Assembly: GCF_000969825.1 (NCBI RefSeq) | Contig: NZ_KQ033919.1 | Location: 3,484,749-3,548,748 of the forward strand | Length of the DNA stretch: 64,000 nt | Direction of reading: 5' to 3' | From: Parabacteroides gordonii MS-1 = DSM 23371 | GTDB taxonomy: Bacteria > Bacteroidota > Bacteroidia > Bacteroidales > Tannerellaceae | In this document: piece after piece, positions 1 to 9,805 of the stretch | Layout of the letters: every line of letters starts with the position of its first letter | Position numbering within the stretch: the stretch's first letter is position 1 | Made by a program: the position numbers and the translations under genes | The notes under the pieces: generated by a model | What the model was told of the DNA's origin: nothing | What the model saw: only the letters and a program-made list of their open reading frames with translations | Database searches by the model: none

Positions 1-764
1 CTTACAACGGAAGTGTGAAGATCACGATGAGTAAATATTATATTCCCAGCGGCCGTTGTATCCAGCAAATGGACTACAGCCACCGGAAAGCGGACGGTAG
101 TGTGGATGCCATTCCCGACAGCCTGACATCGGTATTCTATACCTCTAAAGGCCGCCCAGTCCGTGACGGCGGAGGCGTTCGTCCTGAGTTCGAAATAGAA
201 GAGGAAGAAATGCCGACGATGATGTATTACCTAGCTACGGATTTTGTGTTGGTTGACTTTGTTACCAATTGGGCGCAGAAGCATAAGACAATTCCTTCGG
301 TAGAAGAGTTTACTGTATCTGACGAAGACTTCGAAGCATTCAAGAACTATGCAAAAGAAAAGAACTTCACTTACGACCGTCAGAGCGAAAAAGTCCTGAA
401 GAATCTGAAAGAGATAGCCAAGTTTGAAGGCTACATGAACAGCGATTCAACGATCTTCAACGACCTGGAAGCCCGCCTGACTCCGAACTTGGACAGGGAT
501 TTCGAGCTTTATAAAGAGCAAATCAAGAAGTTGATGGCTTCAGAGATCGTAAAACGCTACTATTTCCAGAAAGGAGAATTGCTGGAAAGCCTGAAGGATG
601 ACGAAGTGCTTGAAAAAGCGTTGGAAGTCCTCGGTGATCAGGAATTATATAATAAGACATTGAGTACTCCGGAAAAAGGAGACAGTAAACCGGCTGAAGA
701 CAACACTAAGTCGTCTACCGGAAGTGGAAATATTGCTTATGTGTTTGATCAAACCGTAGGGTAA
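1..764 (+). CDS. S41 family (C-terminal processing) peptidase, 3' part
   Basis: This is the C-terminal part of a carboxy-terminal processing protease of family S41; the reading frame is open from base 3 and the gene starts left of the window. The first visible residues (YNGSVKITMSKYYIPSGRCI) match the conserved strand that follows the catalytic Ser/Lys region in Bacteroidetes S41 proteases, so the PDZ domain and catalytic residues lie outside. The visible remainder is about 250 residues of charged, helical C-terminal tail, ending in a low-complexity Ser/Gly/Asn stretch. S41 proteases are normally periplasmic and trim C-termini of envelope proteins. A good intrinsic terminator follows, so it is not co-transcribed with the sigma factor gene downstream. 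Confidence 0.85.
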   Translation, partial: YNGSVKITMSKYYIPSGRCIQQMDYSHRKADGSVDAIPDSLTSVFYTSKGRPVRDGGGVRPEFEIEEEEMPTMMYYLATDFVLVDFVTNWAQKHKTIPSVEEFTVSDEDFEAFKNYAKEKNFTYDRQSEKVLKNLKEIAKFEGYMNSDSTIFNDLEARLTPNLDRDFELYKEQIKKLMASEIVKRYYFQKGELLESLKDDEVLEKALEVLGDQELYNKTLSTPEKGDSKPAEDNTKSSTGSGNIAYVFDQTVG

Positions 765-788
765 CTACATACTACAAGTATATAAAAG

Positions 789-831
789 AACTCATGCTGT
801 TGATTTTGAATCCGACTGCATGAGTTTTTTT
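789..831 (+). terminator. Rho-independent terminator after S41 protease
   Basis: The 8-bp arms ACTCATGC (790-797) and GCATGAGT (818-825) form a perfect stem followed by a run of T. It separates the protease gene from the PUL1 regulators. Confidence 0.8.
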
Positions 832-864
832 ATGCGCTATCTTTAGATTTTTTTCAAATATGTT

Positions 865-872
865 TATCTTTG
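865..872 (+). promoter_or_regulatory. -7 promoter box before ECF sigma gene
   Basis: TATCTTTG fits the Bacteroidetes housekeeping -7 consensus TAnnTTTG. It would give a leader of about 80 bases before the ATG at 961. No clear -33 TTTG is seen. Confidence 0.55.
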
Positions 873-960
873 CCCGTGTTCTACTTTGAAAATAAAGAGT
901 ACAATTCAATTATTAATTCAGTTAACCGGCTGTGTAATACTTACCTAATAGAAGCATATC

Positions 961-1533
961 ATGGATGAGAAAGCATATATAAAACTATTCAATTATATTT
1001 TCATGAATCATCGTGAACGCTACATTCGGTTCGCGTATTCATATACCTATAATCATGAAACTGCTGAAGATCTGGTTGCTGAAAGTCTGATGTACTATTG
1101 GGAAAACCGTGACAGGCTGGAAGATGTTAAAGATATTCCTTTATATATATTGATTATTATCAAGAATAAATGCCTGGATCATTTGCAGAGAGAACGTACA
1201 TGGAACAACATAGCGGAAAACTTACTTTCCAATAAAGAATGGGAGCTTCAAATGCGCATATCCAGCCTGGAAGCTTGCGAACCGGAAGCTTTATTCAGCG
1301 CAGAGGTACAGGAATTAATCAAAAAAACATTAGATAAATTACCTGAAAAATCAAGTCGTATCTTTATGATGAGCCGTTATGAAGGGAAAAGCTATCAAAC
1401 GATAGCCCGGGAAACGAGCCTTTCTGTAAAAAGTGTTGAGTTTCATATCAGCAAAGCTTTAACCGCTTTGCGTAAGGATTTAAAGGACTATCTGCCAGCC
1501 TTACTTTCTGTCTTCGATTTCTTCTATAATTAA
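961..1533 (+). CDS. ECF-type RNA polymerase sigma-70 factor (PUL1 regulator)
   Basis: A 190-residue extracytoplasmic-function sigma factor of the Bacteroidetes expansion. Region 2 is visible at about residues 20-90 (FAYSYTYNHETAEDLVAE and the following YYWENRD). Region 4 with its helix-turn-helix is at about 125-175 (LPEKSSRIFMMSRYEGKSYQ, then SVKSVEFHISKAL). It lies directly upstream of a FecR-like anti-sigma factor and an STN-bearing SusC. In such loci the receptor's N-terminal STN domain relays substrate binding to the anti-sigma factor, which frees the sigma factor to activate the SusC operon. This arrangement is common in loci for host glycans. Its own promoter looks like the housekeeping type, while the SusC gene lacks an obvious TAnnTTTG box, which agrees with sigma-dependent activation of the operon. 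Confidence 0.92.
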   Translation: MDEKAYIKLFNYIFMNHRERYIRFAYSYTYNHETAEDLVAESLMYYWENRDRLEDVKDIPLYILIIIKNKCLDHLQRERTWNNIAENLLSNKEWELQMRISSLEACEPEALFSAEVQELIKKTLDKLPEKSSRIFMMSRYEGKSYQTIARETSLSVKSVEFHISKALTALRKDLKDYLPALLSVFDFFYN

Positions 1534-1597
1534 AAAAAACATTTTTTCTTTAGGGTATCTGCTCCTTCATTCGCCCTTATTATAGAAACAGGAAAAA

Positions 1598-2524
1598 ATG
1601 GAGCAGAAGTTATTATATAAAATGTTTAGTGGGGAGGCGACAGATAAAGAACTGACGCAGATCCGTCGATGGGTGAATGACAGTGAAGAGAACAAAGAAA
1701 TGTTCTATAAGGAACGTGCTCTTTATGATGCTCTGCTGTTTAATGACTTCCGGTTAGGTCCGCGTGTTCGCAAACGCCCTGCTTTTCTTTGGAAATGGGT
1801 GGGAAGTGTTGCTGCTGCTATTGTTACTTTATTTCTGTTGCAAAATATATCGATATTTGTCAAAAACGAACCTTTATCGGATATTGCCTTTAATACTATT
1901 AAAGTCCCTGCCGGGCAAAGGGTGGAAGTAACATTGTCGGACGGAACCCATCTCTGGTTGAATGCACGTTCTGAATTTTCTTATCCCGTTTCATTTAATG
2001 GAGACAGACGTGAAGTACATTTGAAAGGAGAAGCCTTTTTTGATGTGGCCAGAGATGAAAACAAGAAGTTTATAGTTAATACCGGGCGCTGTGAAGTAGA
2101 AGTTTTAGGTACTGAGTTTAATGTCGAAGCTTATGATGAAGATGATTTCTCGACCGCCTTGTTACGGGGTAGCGTAAGAGTTTCCGACAAATTACAATCA
2201 GATGAATCAGTTGTGTTAGAACCCAATAATGCAGTCAGGCTGGATAATGGAAAACTGACTGTCACTCCCATCACCGATTTCAGTCCTTATAGTTGGAAAG
2301 ACGGGGTTATTACATTTAAGGATATCAAGTTCGATGTTTTGATGAAGAAACTGGAAAAGAATTATGGTATCCGTATAGTTATCGACAATCCCGGGCTCGA
2401 TAACTATGCATGTAGTGGAAAATTCCGTATCTCCGATGGGATTGAAGAGGTGTTGAGAGCATTACAACAAGACGCCCATTTCATATTTGAAAGGGAGAAC
2501 AGAGAGGAAATCCATATTAAATAA
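1598..2524 (+). CDS. FecR-family anti-sigma factor
   Basis: A 308-residue inner-membrane anti-sigma factor. A cytoplasmic N-terminal part of about 65 residues is followed by one transmembrane segment (about 66-86, WVGSVAAAIVTLFLLQNISI), a periplasmic FecR domain (about 100-200, including AGQRVEVTLSDGTHLWLNA and GEAFFDVARD), and a C-terminal DUF4974-like domain (about 240-305) with the typical FKDIKFDVLMKKLEKNYGI stretch. It lies 64 bases after the sigma gene and about 105 bases before SusC. The N-terminal part is expected to hold the sigma factor, and the periplasmic part to contact the STN domain of the SusC protein. Confidence 0.92.
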   Translation: MEQKLLYKMFSGEATDKELTQIRRWVNDSEENKEMFYKERALYDALLFNDFRLGPRVRKRPAFLWKWVGSVAAAIVTLFLLQNISIFVKNEPLSDIAFNTIKVPAGQRVEVTLSDGTHLWLNARSEFSYPVSFNGDRREVHLKGEAFFDVARDENKKFIVNTGRCEVEVLGTEFNVEAYDEDDFSTALLRGSVRVSDKLQSDESVVLEPNNAVRLDNGKLTVTPITDFSPYSWKDGVITFKDIKFDVLMKKLEKNYGIRIVIDNPGLDNYACSGKFRISDGIEEVLRALQQDAHFIFERENREEIHIK

Positions 2525-2629
2525 CATTTAATTTATATAGCCTATGAGATGATTTAAAAATCGAAATAAGGGAAAAGTATGGCCCTGTGTAAATAATTAA
2601 TCTAATATCATTCTTAAACTATCACAAAC

Positions 2630-5600
2630 ATGAAGAAAAGAAAATTCAGTGTATCTCGTATTTTGAAGATGACCTTTTTGTTCTTCTTTTCCAGTGCCAT
2701 CTGTTTACAGGCGGAAATGGTGAAATCACAGAACAAACGGATCACCCTTGATAAAAGTAATGTCCGGTTAGAAAATATATTGAACGATATTGAAAGCCAG
2801 ACAAATTTGTTGTTCATTTATAATAAAAACGTAAATGTTAACCGTAAAGTATCCGTTAAAGCCAATGATATATCATTGGAGGACGTGCTGCAGAATCTGT
2901 TGGGAAACAGTGTAACCTTTAAGATAGAAGGAACTTATATCGTCCTTTCACCAGCTTCTGTCACGGAAACAAAACAACAGACCAGACCGGTTAAAGGTAA
3001 TATTGTTGATCAAAACGGAGATCCGGTTATAGGTGCTAACATCGTGGAAAAGGGAACGACGAACGGCACCATATCGGATGTTAACGGACAATTTACCTTG
3101 AACCTTCAACAAAAGAACCCGGTATTGGTGGTTTCTTATATTGGTTTTACAACGAAAGAAGTTCCTGTTGGTAACTTATCAGTATTAAATATTAACTTAT
3201 CTGAAGATTCAGAAGCATTGGAAGAAGTGGTAGTAGTTGGCTATGGTGTCCAGAAACGGGCATCGGTAACAGGATCAGTCGCTTCTCTCCAGTCAAAAGA
3301 TATTGCTACGGTTAAAACACCTAATGTAAGTAATGCATTGGCAGGTAAATTACCGGGTTTGCGCGCCGTACAAAGAAGTGGTGCGCCGGGAGATGATGAT
3401 GCCAGTATTGATATCCGTGGTTACGGTAATGCGCTGGTAATTGTAGATGGGGTAGAACGTGATTTTAAACAGATTGATGCAAACGATATCGAATCAATCA
3501 GTATTTTGAAGGATGCTTCGGCTGCAGTATATGGTTTCAAGGGAGCGAATGGCGTTATTCTTGTCACGACCAAAAAAGGAGAGATTGGTAAACCTAAGAT
3601 CAATTATAATGGATATGTCGGCATACAGAATATAACCCGTTATCCGGAATATTACGACGGATATGAATATGCGACTTTGTATAATGAGGCCCAACAGAAT
3701 ATCGGGATCGCAGCTCCTTACTCGGAGGAAGACCTGGAACGTTTCAGACAAGGGATTGGTACAACAGATTGGTATGATGAGGTAATCCGTAAAACTGCCC
3801 CGACCACTTATCATAATCTGAGTGTCTCCGGCGGTGCGGAAAAGGTAAAGTATTTCTTTTCTTTAGGATTAACGGATCAGGAGGGAATTTATAAGTCGAA
3901 AGCATTTAATTATAAAAAGTATAATGTCCGTTCCAATATCAGTGCCGAAATTGTAAAAGGTTTTACGGTAGACCTGCAATTAAGCGGACGCTTGGATACA
4001 CGTATGAAACCTTATGAAGCGGATCCTCTAAGCCGTACGATTCAAATGGCAAAGCCGATATTCCCCATTTATTCCAATGATAATCCTGATTATTGGAATA
4101 ATCCGGGAGATAATGGAAATCCTATTCATTTATCGGACATTGACAATGTTGGCTATGATCGTCGTGATCGCCGTGAATTTAATGGTTCCATAGCATTGAA
4201 CTGGGAGTTACCCTGGGTAAAAGGATTGTCTGCTAAAGCTTTATTTTCTTACGATTATAATAATCTGTATAGCCGTAAATGGTATAAAGAATATTATGAA
4301 TATACTTATGATGCAACAGCGGATATATATAATAAATCGAGAAGCCATACTATTTCGGAGTTAACAACTCAAAACGATAATTACTTCAGACCCAATGGTC
4401 AGATATCATTGAACTATAAAAACACATTTGGCAAACATGATATAGGTGCATTAGTATTATGGGAATTCAATAATGACCGTACTGATATTTTGAAAGCTTA
4501 TCGCCAGTTCACGGTTGGAGCTATCGATCAGATGGATGCCGGTGATAAAACGAACATGAACAATGGCGGAACTGCACGTGTTTCTGCTCACGCGGGTTTG
4601 GTAGGTCGTGTCAACTATGCATACGATAGCAGATATCTGGCAGAAGTAAGTTTCCGCTATGATGGTTCGTATAAGTTTGCACCGGATAACCGCTGGGGAT
4701 TTTTCCCTGCTGTTTCTTTAGGATGGCGTGTATCTGAAGAAGCATTCTTTAAAGAAACATTACCGATGGTTGACAATTTCAAAATAAGAGGTTCATATGG
4801 TAAGGTAGGAGATGAAGGAGTTACCGGATATACAGATGATGATGAGAAAGATGGCAAATATAGAGCTTACCAATATTTGACAGGTTACTTATATCCATCA
4901 GGAAATTATGTGCTGGGTTCGGGAGGAGTGACAAACGGTGCTAAAGACAGGGGGATGCCTAACCTGGCTTTGACCTGGTATGAATCCAAGACAACTAATG
5001 TCGGGTTTGAAGCTTCAGCCTTATCTGGCTTGGTCAGCGTGGAGTTTGATTATTTCGTTCGTAAACGAACGGGGCTATTGACAAAGCGTCAGCTCACATT
5101 ACCAACAACATTCGGTCAGGAACTTCCCGTAGAAAACCTGAACTCCGATAAGAATCAGGGATTTGAAATTGTAGTAGGGCATCGTAAGCAAATCGGAGAT
5201 TTTACTTATGATATAAAAGCGAATTTTTCCACAACCCGTATTTATAATGAGCATGTAGAACGTGCAGCGTCTGCCAATATGTATGACGATTGGAGGAATA
5301 ACAGTAATAACCGTTATAAGGACATACAATGGGGTAAGAAAGTGGTCGGACAGTTTCAGAGTTGGGAGGAGATCATGAATTCTCCGGTTCAGGATAGCAA
5401 TGGTAATAAATCGTTAATGCCGGGTGATCTGAAGTTTGAAGACTGGAATAACGACGGTATCATTGACGGGAAAGACGACCAGCCTATCGGACATGGAAAT
5501 ACACCTCGTATGTATTATGGTTTGAATCTTTACGGAGAATATAAGGGATTTGATATAACTCTTTTCTTTCAGGGAGCAGCAGGGCATGAAGTGTTTACGA

Positions 5601-6016
5601 GCGGTGACTTTATGTCTCCGTTTATTCAGCAGGGGCTAGGTAATGGTATAACTCTTTGGTTAGACCGCTGGCATAGAGAAGATCCTTCAGATATGTCAAG
5701 TGAATGGATTCCGGGTTATATGCCGGCACTTCGTCCGACAGGTTTCTCTGCAAATGCAGGTAACAATACCTGGACAAAACAGAAAGCCAATTATTTACGT
5801 CTGAAAACAGTCGAGATAGGTTATACTTTCCCAAAAAGATGGATGCAACGAGCTGGCATTGAGAATTTGCGTATATACGTGAATAGCTTTAATACAGCAA
5901 CGATAACCAGTCGCACCGGTATAATGCAGTATATGGATCCGGAGAATAAAGACGGTATGTTCCGCTATTATCCGCAAATGAAAACATTTAATTTCGGTGT
6001 TAACCTAACATTCTAA
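2630..6016 (+). CDS. SusC/RagA-family TonB-linked outer-membrane receptor with STN domain (PUL1)
   Basis: An outer-membrane glycan importer of 1128 residues. After a signal peptide (about 1-30) comes an STN domain (about 35-90, RITLDKSNVRLENILNDIES), a carboxypeptidase-regulatory-like domain (about 100-190, GNIVDQNGDPVIGANIVEKG), the TonB-box region (EEVVVVGYG), a plug domain (about 200-315) and a large beta-barrel ending in an aromatic C-terminal residue (VNLTF). The STN domain is the sensor that talks to a FecR anti-sigma factor, and the gene lies directly after such a pair. SusD follows after 12 bases, so the two are co-transcribed. No TAnnTTTG box is visible in the 105 bases before the start, which fits an ECF-dependent promoter. 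Confidence 0.95.
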   Translation: MKKRKFSVSRILKMTFLFFFSSAICLQAEMVKSQNKRITLDKSNVRLENILNDIESQTNLLFIYNKNVNVNRKVSVKANDISLEDVLQNLLGNSVTFKIEGTYIVLSPASVTETKQQTRPVKGNIVDQNGDPVIGANIVEKGTTNGTISDVNGQFTLNLQQKNPVLVVSYIGFTTKEVPVGNLSVLNINLSEDSEALEEVVVVGYGVQKRASVTGSVASLQSKDIATVKTPNVSNALAGKLPGLRAVQRSGAPGDDDASIDIRGYGNALVIVDGVERDFKQIDANDIESISILKDASAAVYGFKGANGVILVTTKKGEIGKPKINYNGYVGIQNITRYPEYYDGYEYATLYNEAQQNIGIAAPYSEEDLERFRQGIGTTDWYDEVIRKTAPTTYHNLSVSGGAEKVKYFFSLGLTDQEGIYKSKAFNYKKYNVRSNISAEIVKGFTVDLQLSGRLDTRMKPYEADPLSRTIQMAKPIFPIYSNDNPDYWNNPGDNGNPIHLSDIDNVGYDRRDRREFNGSIALNWELPWVKGLSAKALFSYDYNNLYSRKWYKEYYEYTYDATADIYNKSRSHTISELTTQNDNYFRPNGQISLNYKNTFGKHDIGALVLWEFNNDRTDILKAYRQFTVGAIDQMDAGDKTNMNNGGTARVSAHAGLVGRVNYAYDSRYLAEVSFRYDGSYKFAPDNRWGFFPAVSLGWRVSEEAFFKETLPMVDNFKIRGSYGKVGDEGVTGYTDDDEKDGKYRAYQYLTGYLYPSGNYVLGSGGVTNGAKDRGMPNLALTWYESKTTNVGFEASALSGLVSVEFDYFVRKRTGLLTKRQLTLPTTFGQELPVENLNSDKNQGFEIVVGHRKQIGDFTYDIKANFSTTRIYNEHVERAASANMYDDWRNNSNNRYKDIQWGKKVVGQFQSWEEIMNSPVQDSNGNKSLMPGDLKFEDWNNDGIIDGKDDQPIGHGNTPRMYYGLNLYGEYKGFDITLFFQGAAGHEVFTSGDFMSPFIQQGLGNGITLWLDRWHREDPSDMSSEWIPGYMPALRPTGFSANAGNNTWTKQKANYLRLKTVEIGYTFPKRWMQRAGIENLRIYVNSFNTATITSRTGIMQYMDPENKDGMFRYYPQMKTFNFGVNLTF

Positions 6017-6028
6017 AAATAAGAAACG

Positions 6029-7876
6029 ATGAAGACTACAATTATAAGAAATATTGGATGTGGACTGCTTTTATTGAGTACAACGGCTTGTTCCGATTAT
6101 CTTGAAAAAGAATCCTTCGATATCATAACACCTGAACAGGTTTGGCAGGATCCTAAACTGATCAATGGTGTGATGGTTAATCTATACGATGGACTGAATG
6201 TAGAAGATTTTAATTATTGGTATCGTGATGCGTGGCGTTTACAAAATGCTTCTTCTATGTCTGACGAGGCACAGGGTTCATTCCAGAAAGACCCTCTTTT
6301 CGATAATGGAAATGCAACCTATACGTATGAAGATGCCTTGTTCGAGCAGAAATTTTCTGATCGTTATAAAAATATACGAAACTGTAACGATTTTATCAGT
6401 CAACTGGAGGAGGCGACAGCTTTATCTGATTCAGAAAAGAAACTACTTCTGGCAGAATCCCGCTTTTTACGTGCCATGCACTATTTCACATTAGTGAAAC
6501 GTTATGGTGGCGTTCCTCTTATCAATGAACCTCAGGAATACGACCCAAATAATCTGGAAGCATTGATGGTGCCTCGTAATAAAGAAGTCGAAATTTATGA
6601 CTTTATTATTAAAGAATGTCAGGAGGCTGCATTGGAGCTTCCTGATACGAGAAATTCGGATGCTAAATACCGGGCAAATAAGTATGTGGCGTTAGCGTTA
6701 TGCTCCCGTGCTGCATTATATGCAGGTTCAATAGCACGTTATGGCAACGTCCAATTAGATGGTCTTGTTGGAATATCTTCTTCGGATGCCGATCGTTTTT
6801 TTCAGGTTTCTTATGATGTATCGAAAACGATAATATCTTCAGGACTTTATGAACTGTATAATAAGAAACCGGATAATAAAGCACAGAACTATTGCGATAT
6901 ATTCTTGAAAGGGAATGGAGATAACGGAGAATATATTTTCCAGAAACAATACAATGTAGCGGGAGGTAAAGGGCATGACTGGGACAAACGGAATGCCCCG
7001 TTCTCTTACCGTGCCGGAGGCTGGGGCTGTGGTATTGCTCCGACTTTGGAAATGATCGAAGCCTATGATTATGTGGACGGATCCGAAGGTACGTTGGCGC
7101 TAGAGGAAAATGGGAAACAACTTCGTTTTGATGATCCTTATGATGTTTTTGCAAATAAAGATCCTCGTCTTTTTGCATCTGTGTATTTACCGGGATCTCC
7201 TTGTCAAGGTTCCAGAATTGAATGGAAAAGAGGTATTATCGTTTCTGATAATGAAAAACATCAGGCAACAAGTCAACCGGATGGAGGTAACACGGTTGAA
7301 GTCAATGGAGTAACATATAGCACATCAGGTAAAGATGGCGGTGCTGATGCTGGGGATGCGTCCAAGACCGGTTTTTATCAGAAGAAATTTTGGGATGAGA
7401 CATTAACCGATATGAATATGGGTAAGTCAGAAACACCTTGGCCTGTTTTCCGCTTAGGAGAAATTTATCTAAATTTGGCAGAAGCTGCAATGGAGCTGAA
7501 TAAACCATCGGAGGCGTTAGATGCTGTCAATAAGATTCGTGAACGTGCCGGTATTGCTTTGTTGGCTAGTATTAATATGGAGAAAGTACGTCACGAACGT
7601 AGAGTTGAATTGGCCTTTGAAGGTCATCGTTTCTGGGATATGAAACGTTGGAGGATAGCTCATCTGGATGTGGCAAAGGGGGGCTTGAATGGGTTCAGAG
7701 GAACAGCCTTGTACCCTTGGTATGATATTCGTGATGGTAAATATGTATTTGAAAGAGGCTACAACTCTCCTAAACAATTGCGTATTTTCCTGGAAAAGAA
7801 TTATTATACAAAGATTAATCAGGAAGATATGAATTCAAATCCGAATCTTATTCAGAATCCGGGCTTTACTAATTAA
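6029..7876 (+). CDS. RagB/SusD-family surface glycan-binding lipoprotein (PUL1)
   Basis: A 615-residue partner of the upstream SusC. The signal peptide ends in a lipobox (LLLSTTAC), so the mature protein is lipidated at Cys21 and presumably surface exposed. The SusD-like N-terminal region is followed by the TPR-like helical core (ESRFLRAMHYFTLVKRYGGV at about 145-165) and the conserved C-terminal block around VNKIRERAGI and HERRVELAFEGHRFWDMKRW (about 500-550). Together with SusC it forms the lid-and-barrel importer for the PUL1 glycan. The substrate cannot be read from the sequence; the downstream GH130 and GH2 suggest a mannose-containing oligosaccharide. Confidence 0.93.
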   Translation: MKTTIIRNIGCGLLLLSTTACSDYLEKESFDIITPEQVWQDPKLINGVMVNLYDGLNVEDFNYWYRDAWRLQNASSMSDEAQGSFQKDPLFDNGNATYTYEDALFEQKFSDRYKNIRNCNDFISQLEEATALSDSEKKLLLAESRFLRAMHYFTLVKRYGGVPLINEPQEYDPNNLEALMVPRNKEVEIYDFIIKECQEAALELPDTRNSDAKYRANKYVALALCSRAALYAGSIARYGNVQLDGLVGISSSDADRFFQVSYDVSKTIISSGLYELYNKKPDNKAQNYCDIFLKGNGDNGEYIFQKQYNVAGGKGHDWDKRNAPFSYRAGGWGCGIAPTLEMIEAYDYVDGSEGTLALEENGKQLRFDDPYDVFANKDPRLFASVYLPGSPCQGSRIEWKRGIIVSDNEKHQATSQPDGGNTVEVNGVTYSTSGKDGGADAGDASKTGFYQKKFWDETLTDMNMGKSETPWPVFRLGEIYLNLAEAAMELNKPSEALDAVNKIRERAGIALLASINMEKVRHERRVELAFEGHRFWDMKRWRIAHLDVAKGGLNGFRGTALYPWYDIRDGKYVFERGYNSPKQLRIFLEKNYYTKINQEDMNSNPNLIQNPGFTN

Positions 7877-7898
7877 TCACCTAATTTAGAAATTTGAT

Positions 7899-8594
7899 AT
7901 GAAAAAGATAAGTTTATTATTAATGGTCATTTGCTCATTCTGTTTGACAAGCTGTCTGAGTGATTTGGATAATTATGAGTCTCCTAACGGAGGTATCAAA
8001 GGACAAATTCTGGATGCAGAAACAAACGAACCGATCCCACTACCTGTCCAGGGTTCTACGGGTATCATTATTAATATGTTCGAGCAAAATACAGATGCTA
8101 CGCAGTCTGTCGATTTCTATGCCCAAATGGACGGATCATACGAAAACTCAAAGTTGTTCAACTGTGATTATAAAATAGTCGTTAACGGCCCGTTTGTTTC
8201 CCCATGTGAAGAGTTTGTTACGGTAAAAGGACAGACAACTCTGGATTTGAAAGCAACCCCTTTTGCAAGAATCAGTGCGTCAGCCCAGGTTGCGGGTAAA
8301 AAAGTTACTGTTACATACAGGGTAATACCGACGAGCAGCAATTATGATGTATCTGAAGTTTACGGATACTGGAACTTTGCTCCTGGGGTTGACAACGGAA
8401 GTGCGAACCAGGCAGGTAAGCAGACTGTCAACGAGAAAGAAGGAACTATAGTTTTTGATTTGGAAAATGATAAAAACTATAAAGACAATCTGTACAAAAT
8501 ACAGGGAAATGGTAATAAAATATATGTCCGCATTGGTGCTAAAACCGAGGGAGTGATCAATTATAGTACTATCATTGAAACTATTGTACAATAA
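7899..8594 (+). CDS. DUF3823-type surface lipoprotein (PUL1)
   Basis: A 231-residue lipoprotein; the lipobox CLTSC puts the lipidated cysteine at about residue 19. After it comes a carboxypeptidase-regulatory-like beta domain (GGIKGQILDAETNEPIPLPV) and a second Ig-like part. This matches the DUF3823 lipoproteins that often follow SusD in Bacteroidetes glycan loci and are thought to act as extra surface glycan-binding proteins. It lies 22 bases after SusD. A strong hairpin follows the stop codon and may uncouple it from the enzyme genes. Confidence 0.78.
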   Translation: MKKISLLLMVICSFCLTSCLSDLDNYESPNGGIKGQILDAETNEPIPLPVQGSTGIIINMFEQNTDATQSVDFYAQMDGSYENSKLFNCDYKIVVNGPFVSPCEEFVTVKGQTTLDLKATPFARISASAQVAGKKVTVTYRVIPTSSNYDVSEVYGYWNFAPGVDNGSANQAGKQTVNEKEGTIVFDLENDKNYKDNLYKIQGNGNKIYVRIGAKTEGVINYSTIIETIVQ

Positions 8595-8601
8595 ATAACC
8601 T

Positions 8602-8650
8602 GACACAGATATCTGTTTGGTGAATCAGATATCTGTGTCTTTAATTCTTT
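8602..8650 (+). terminator. Strong intra-operon hairpin, terminator-like
   Basis: A perfect 14-bp stem, GACACAGATATCTG (8602-8615) against CAGATATCTGTGTC (8626-8639), is followed by a T-rich tract (TTTAATTCTTT). It sits between the transport genes and the enzyme genes of PUL1. No new promoter is visible before GH130, so it more likely reduces read-through or protects the 3' end of the SusCD message than ends the operon. Confidence 0.7.
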
Positions 8651-8655
8651 AGAAC

Positions 8656-9795
8656 ATGAAAAAAAGTATCTTACTTATCAGTCTGGCTGTTTTACCTTTT
8701 ATAGGATATAGCCAAAATGTTTTGCCCGACTGGGCTTTAGGTGGATTTGTCAGACCGGAGAAAGCTAATCCGATTATCACGCCCGATCCTTCAAGTAAAT
8801 TTGATTGTCCTATGCAGGGAAAGACAATAGGATGGGAAGAAAGCGATGTTTTTAACCCGGCAGCAACTGTCAAAGGGGATAAAATCTGTATTCTTTACCG
8901 TGCAGAAGACAATTCAGCTACAGGGATTGGGAAACGGACTTCACGTATCGGACTGGCAGAATCGGAAGATGGCATCCATGTGCAACGCCGAAGTTCTCCT
9001 GTAATGTATCCGGATAAGGATAATATGAAGGAATATGAGTGGCCGGGAGGATGTGAAGATCCCCGGGTAACTATGACTGAAGATGGTTTATATGTAATGG
9101 CATATACATCATGGAACCGAAAAGTGCCACGCCTTTGTATTGCGACTTCCCGTGATTTGATCAAATGGGAAAAACATGGCCCTGCTTTCGCTAAAGCTTA
9201 TAACGGGCGTTTTAAAGATATGGCGTGCAAATCAGGCTCGATGGTAACTAAGGTAGAAAAGGGAAAACAGGTTCTTGCAAAAATAGATGGAAAATATTTC
9301 ATGTACTGGGGAGAACATATGGTAGCCGCTGCTACATCCGAGGATCTGGTAAACTGGACACCTGTGCTGGATGATAAAAATGAACTGGCAGCCGTAATCA
9401 AACCACGCGACCGATATTTCGATAGTGCTTTGACTGAATGTGGACCGCCTGCGGTGGTGACTGATAAAGGCATTGTATTGCTTTACAATGGTAAAAACCA
9501 GACGAACGACGATAAACGTGATAAACGCTTTACGGCAGGTGCTTACTGTGCCGGTCAGATTCTGACGGATGCCAGAGAACCGATGAAAGTCCTGCAACGC
9601 TTAGATGTCCCTTTCTTTCGTCCGATGGCTTCGTTTGAGAAGAGCGGGCAATATGTAGACGGAACTGTTTTCATCGAAGGTTTGGTCTTTTTTAAGAATA
9701 AATGGTTTCTCTATTACGGATGTGCGGATTCTCAGGTCGGTGTAGCTGTTTATGATCCGGCAAAGAAAACTCCCGGAGATCAGATCCCGAACTAA
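8656..9795 (+). CDS. Secreted glycoside hydrolase family 130 protein
   Basis: A 379-residue five-bladed-propeller enzyme with a signal peptide (cleavage after about residue 19, FIGYSQ). Family GH130 contains beta-mannoside phosphorylases and beta-1,2-mannosidases. Visible family features are DVFNPAATV (about 56-64), the block GGCEDPRVTM around residue 133, a WGEHM stretch and the late FRPMASFEK. The export signal argues for a periplasmic hydrolase rather than a phosphorylase, because phosphorylases need cytoplasmic phosphate and are usually not exported; this is inference. It is followed after 10 bases by a GH2 enzyme, and the pair suggests breakdown of a beta-mannoside such as the core of N-glycans. 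Confidence 0.85.
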   Translation: MKKSILLISLAVLPFIGYSQNVLPDWALGGFVRPEKANPIITPDPSSKFDCPMQGKTIGWEESDVFNPAATVKGDKICILYRAEDNSATGIGKRTSRIGLAESEDGIHVQRRSSPVMYPDKDNMKEYEWPGGCEDPRVTMTEDGLYVMAYTSWNRKVPRLCIATSRDLIKWEKHGPAFAKAYNGRFKDMACKSGSMVTKVEKGKQVLAKIDGKYFMYWGEHMVAAATSEDLVNWTPVLDDKNELAAVIKPRDRYFDSALTECGPPAVVTDKGIVLLYNGKNQTNDDKRDKRFTAGAYCAGQILTDAREPMKVLQRLDVPFFRPMASFEKSGQYVDGTVFIEGLVFFKNKWFLYYGCADSQVGVAVYDPAKKTPGDQIPN

Positions 9796-9805
9796 ACAAT
9801 GAATT

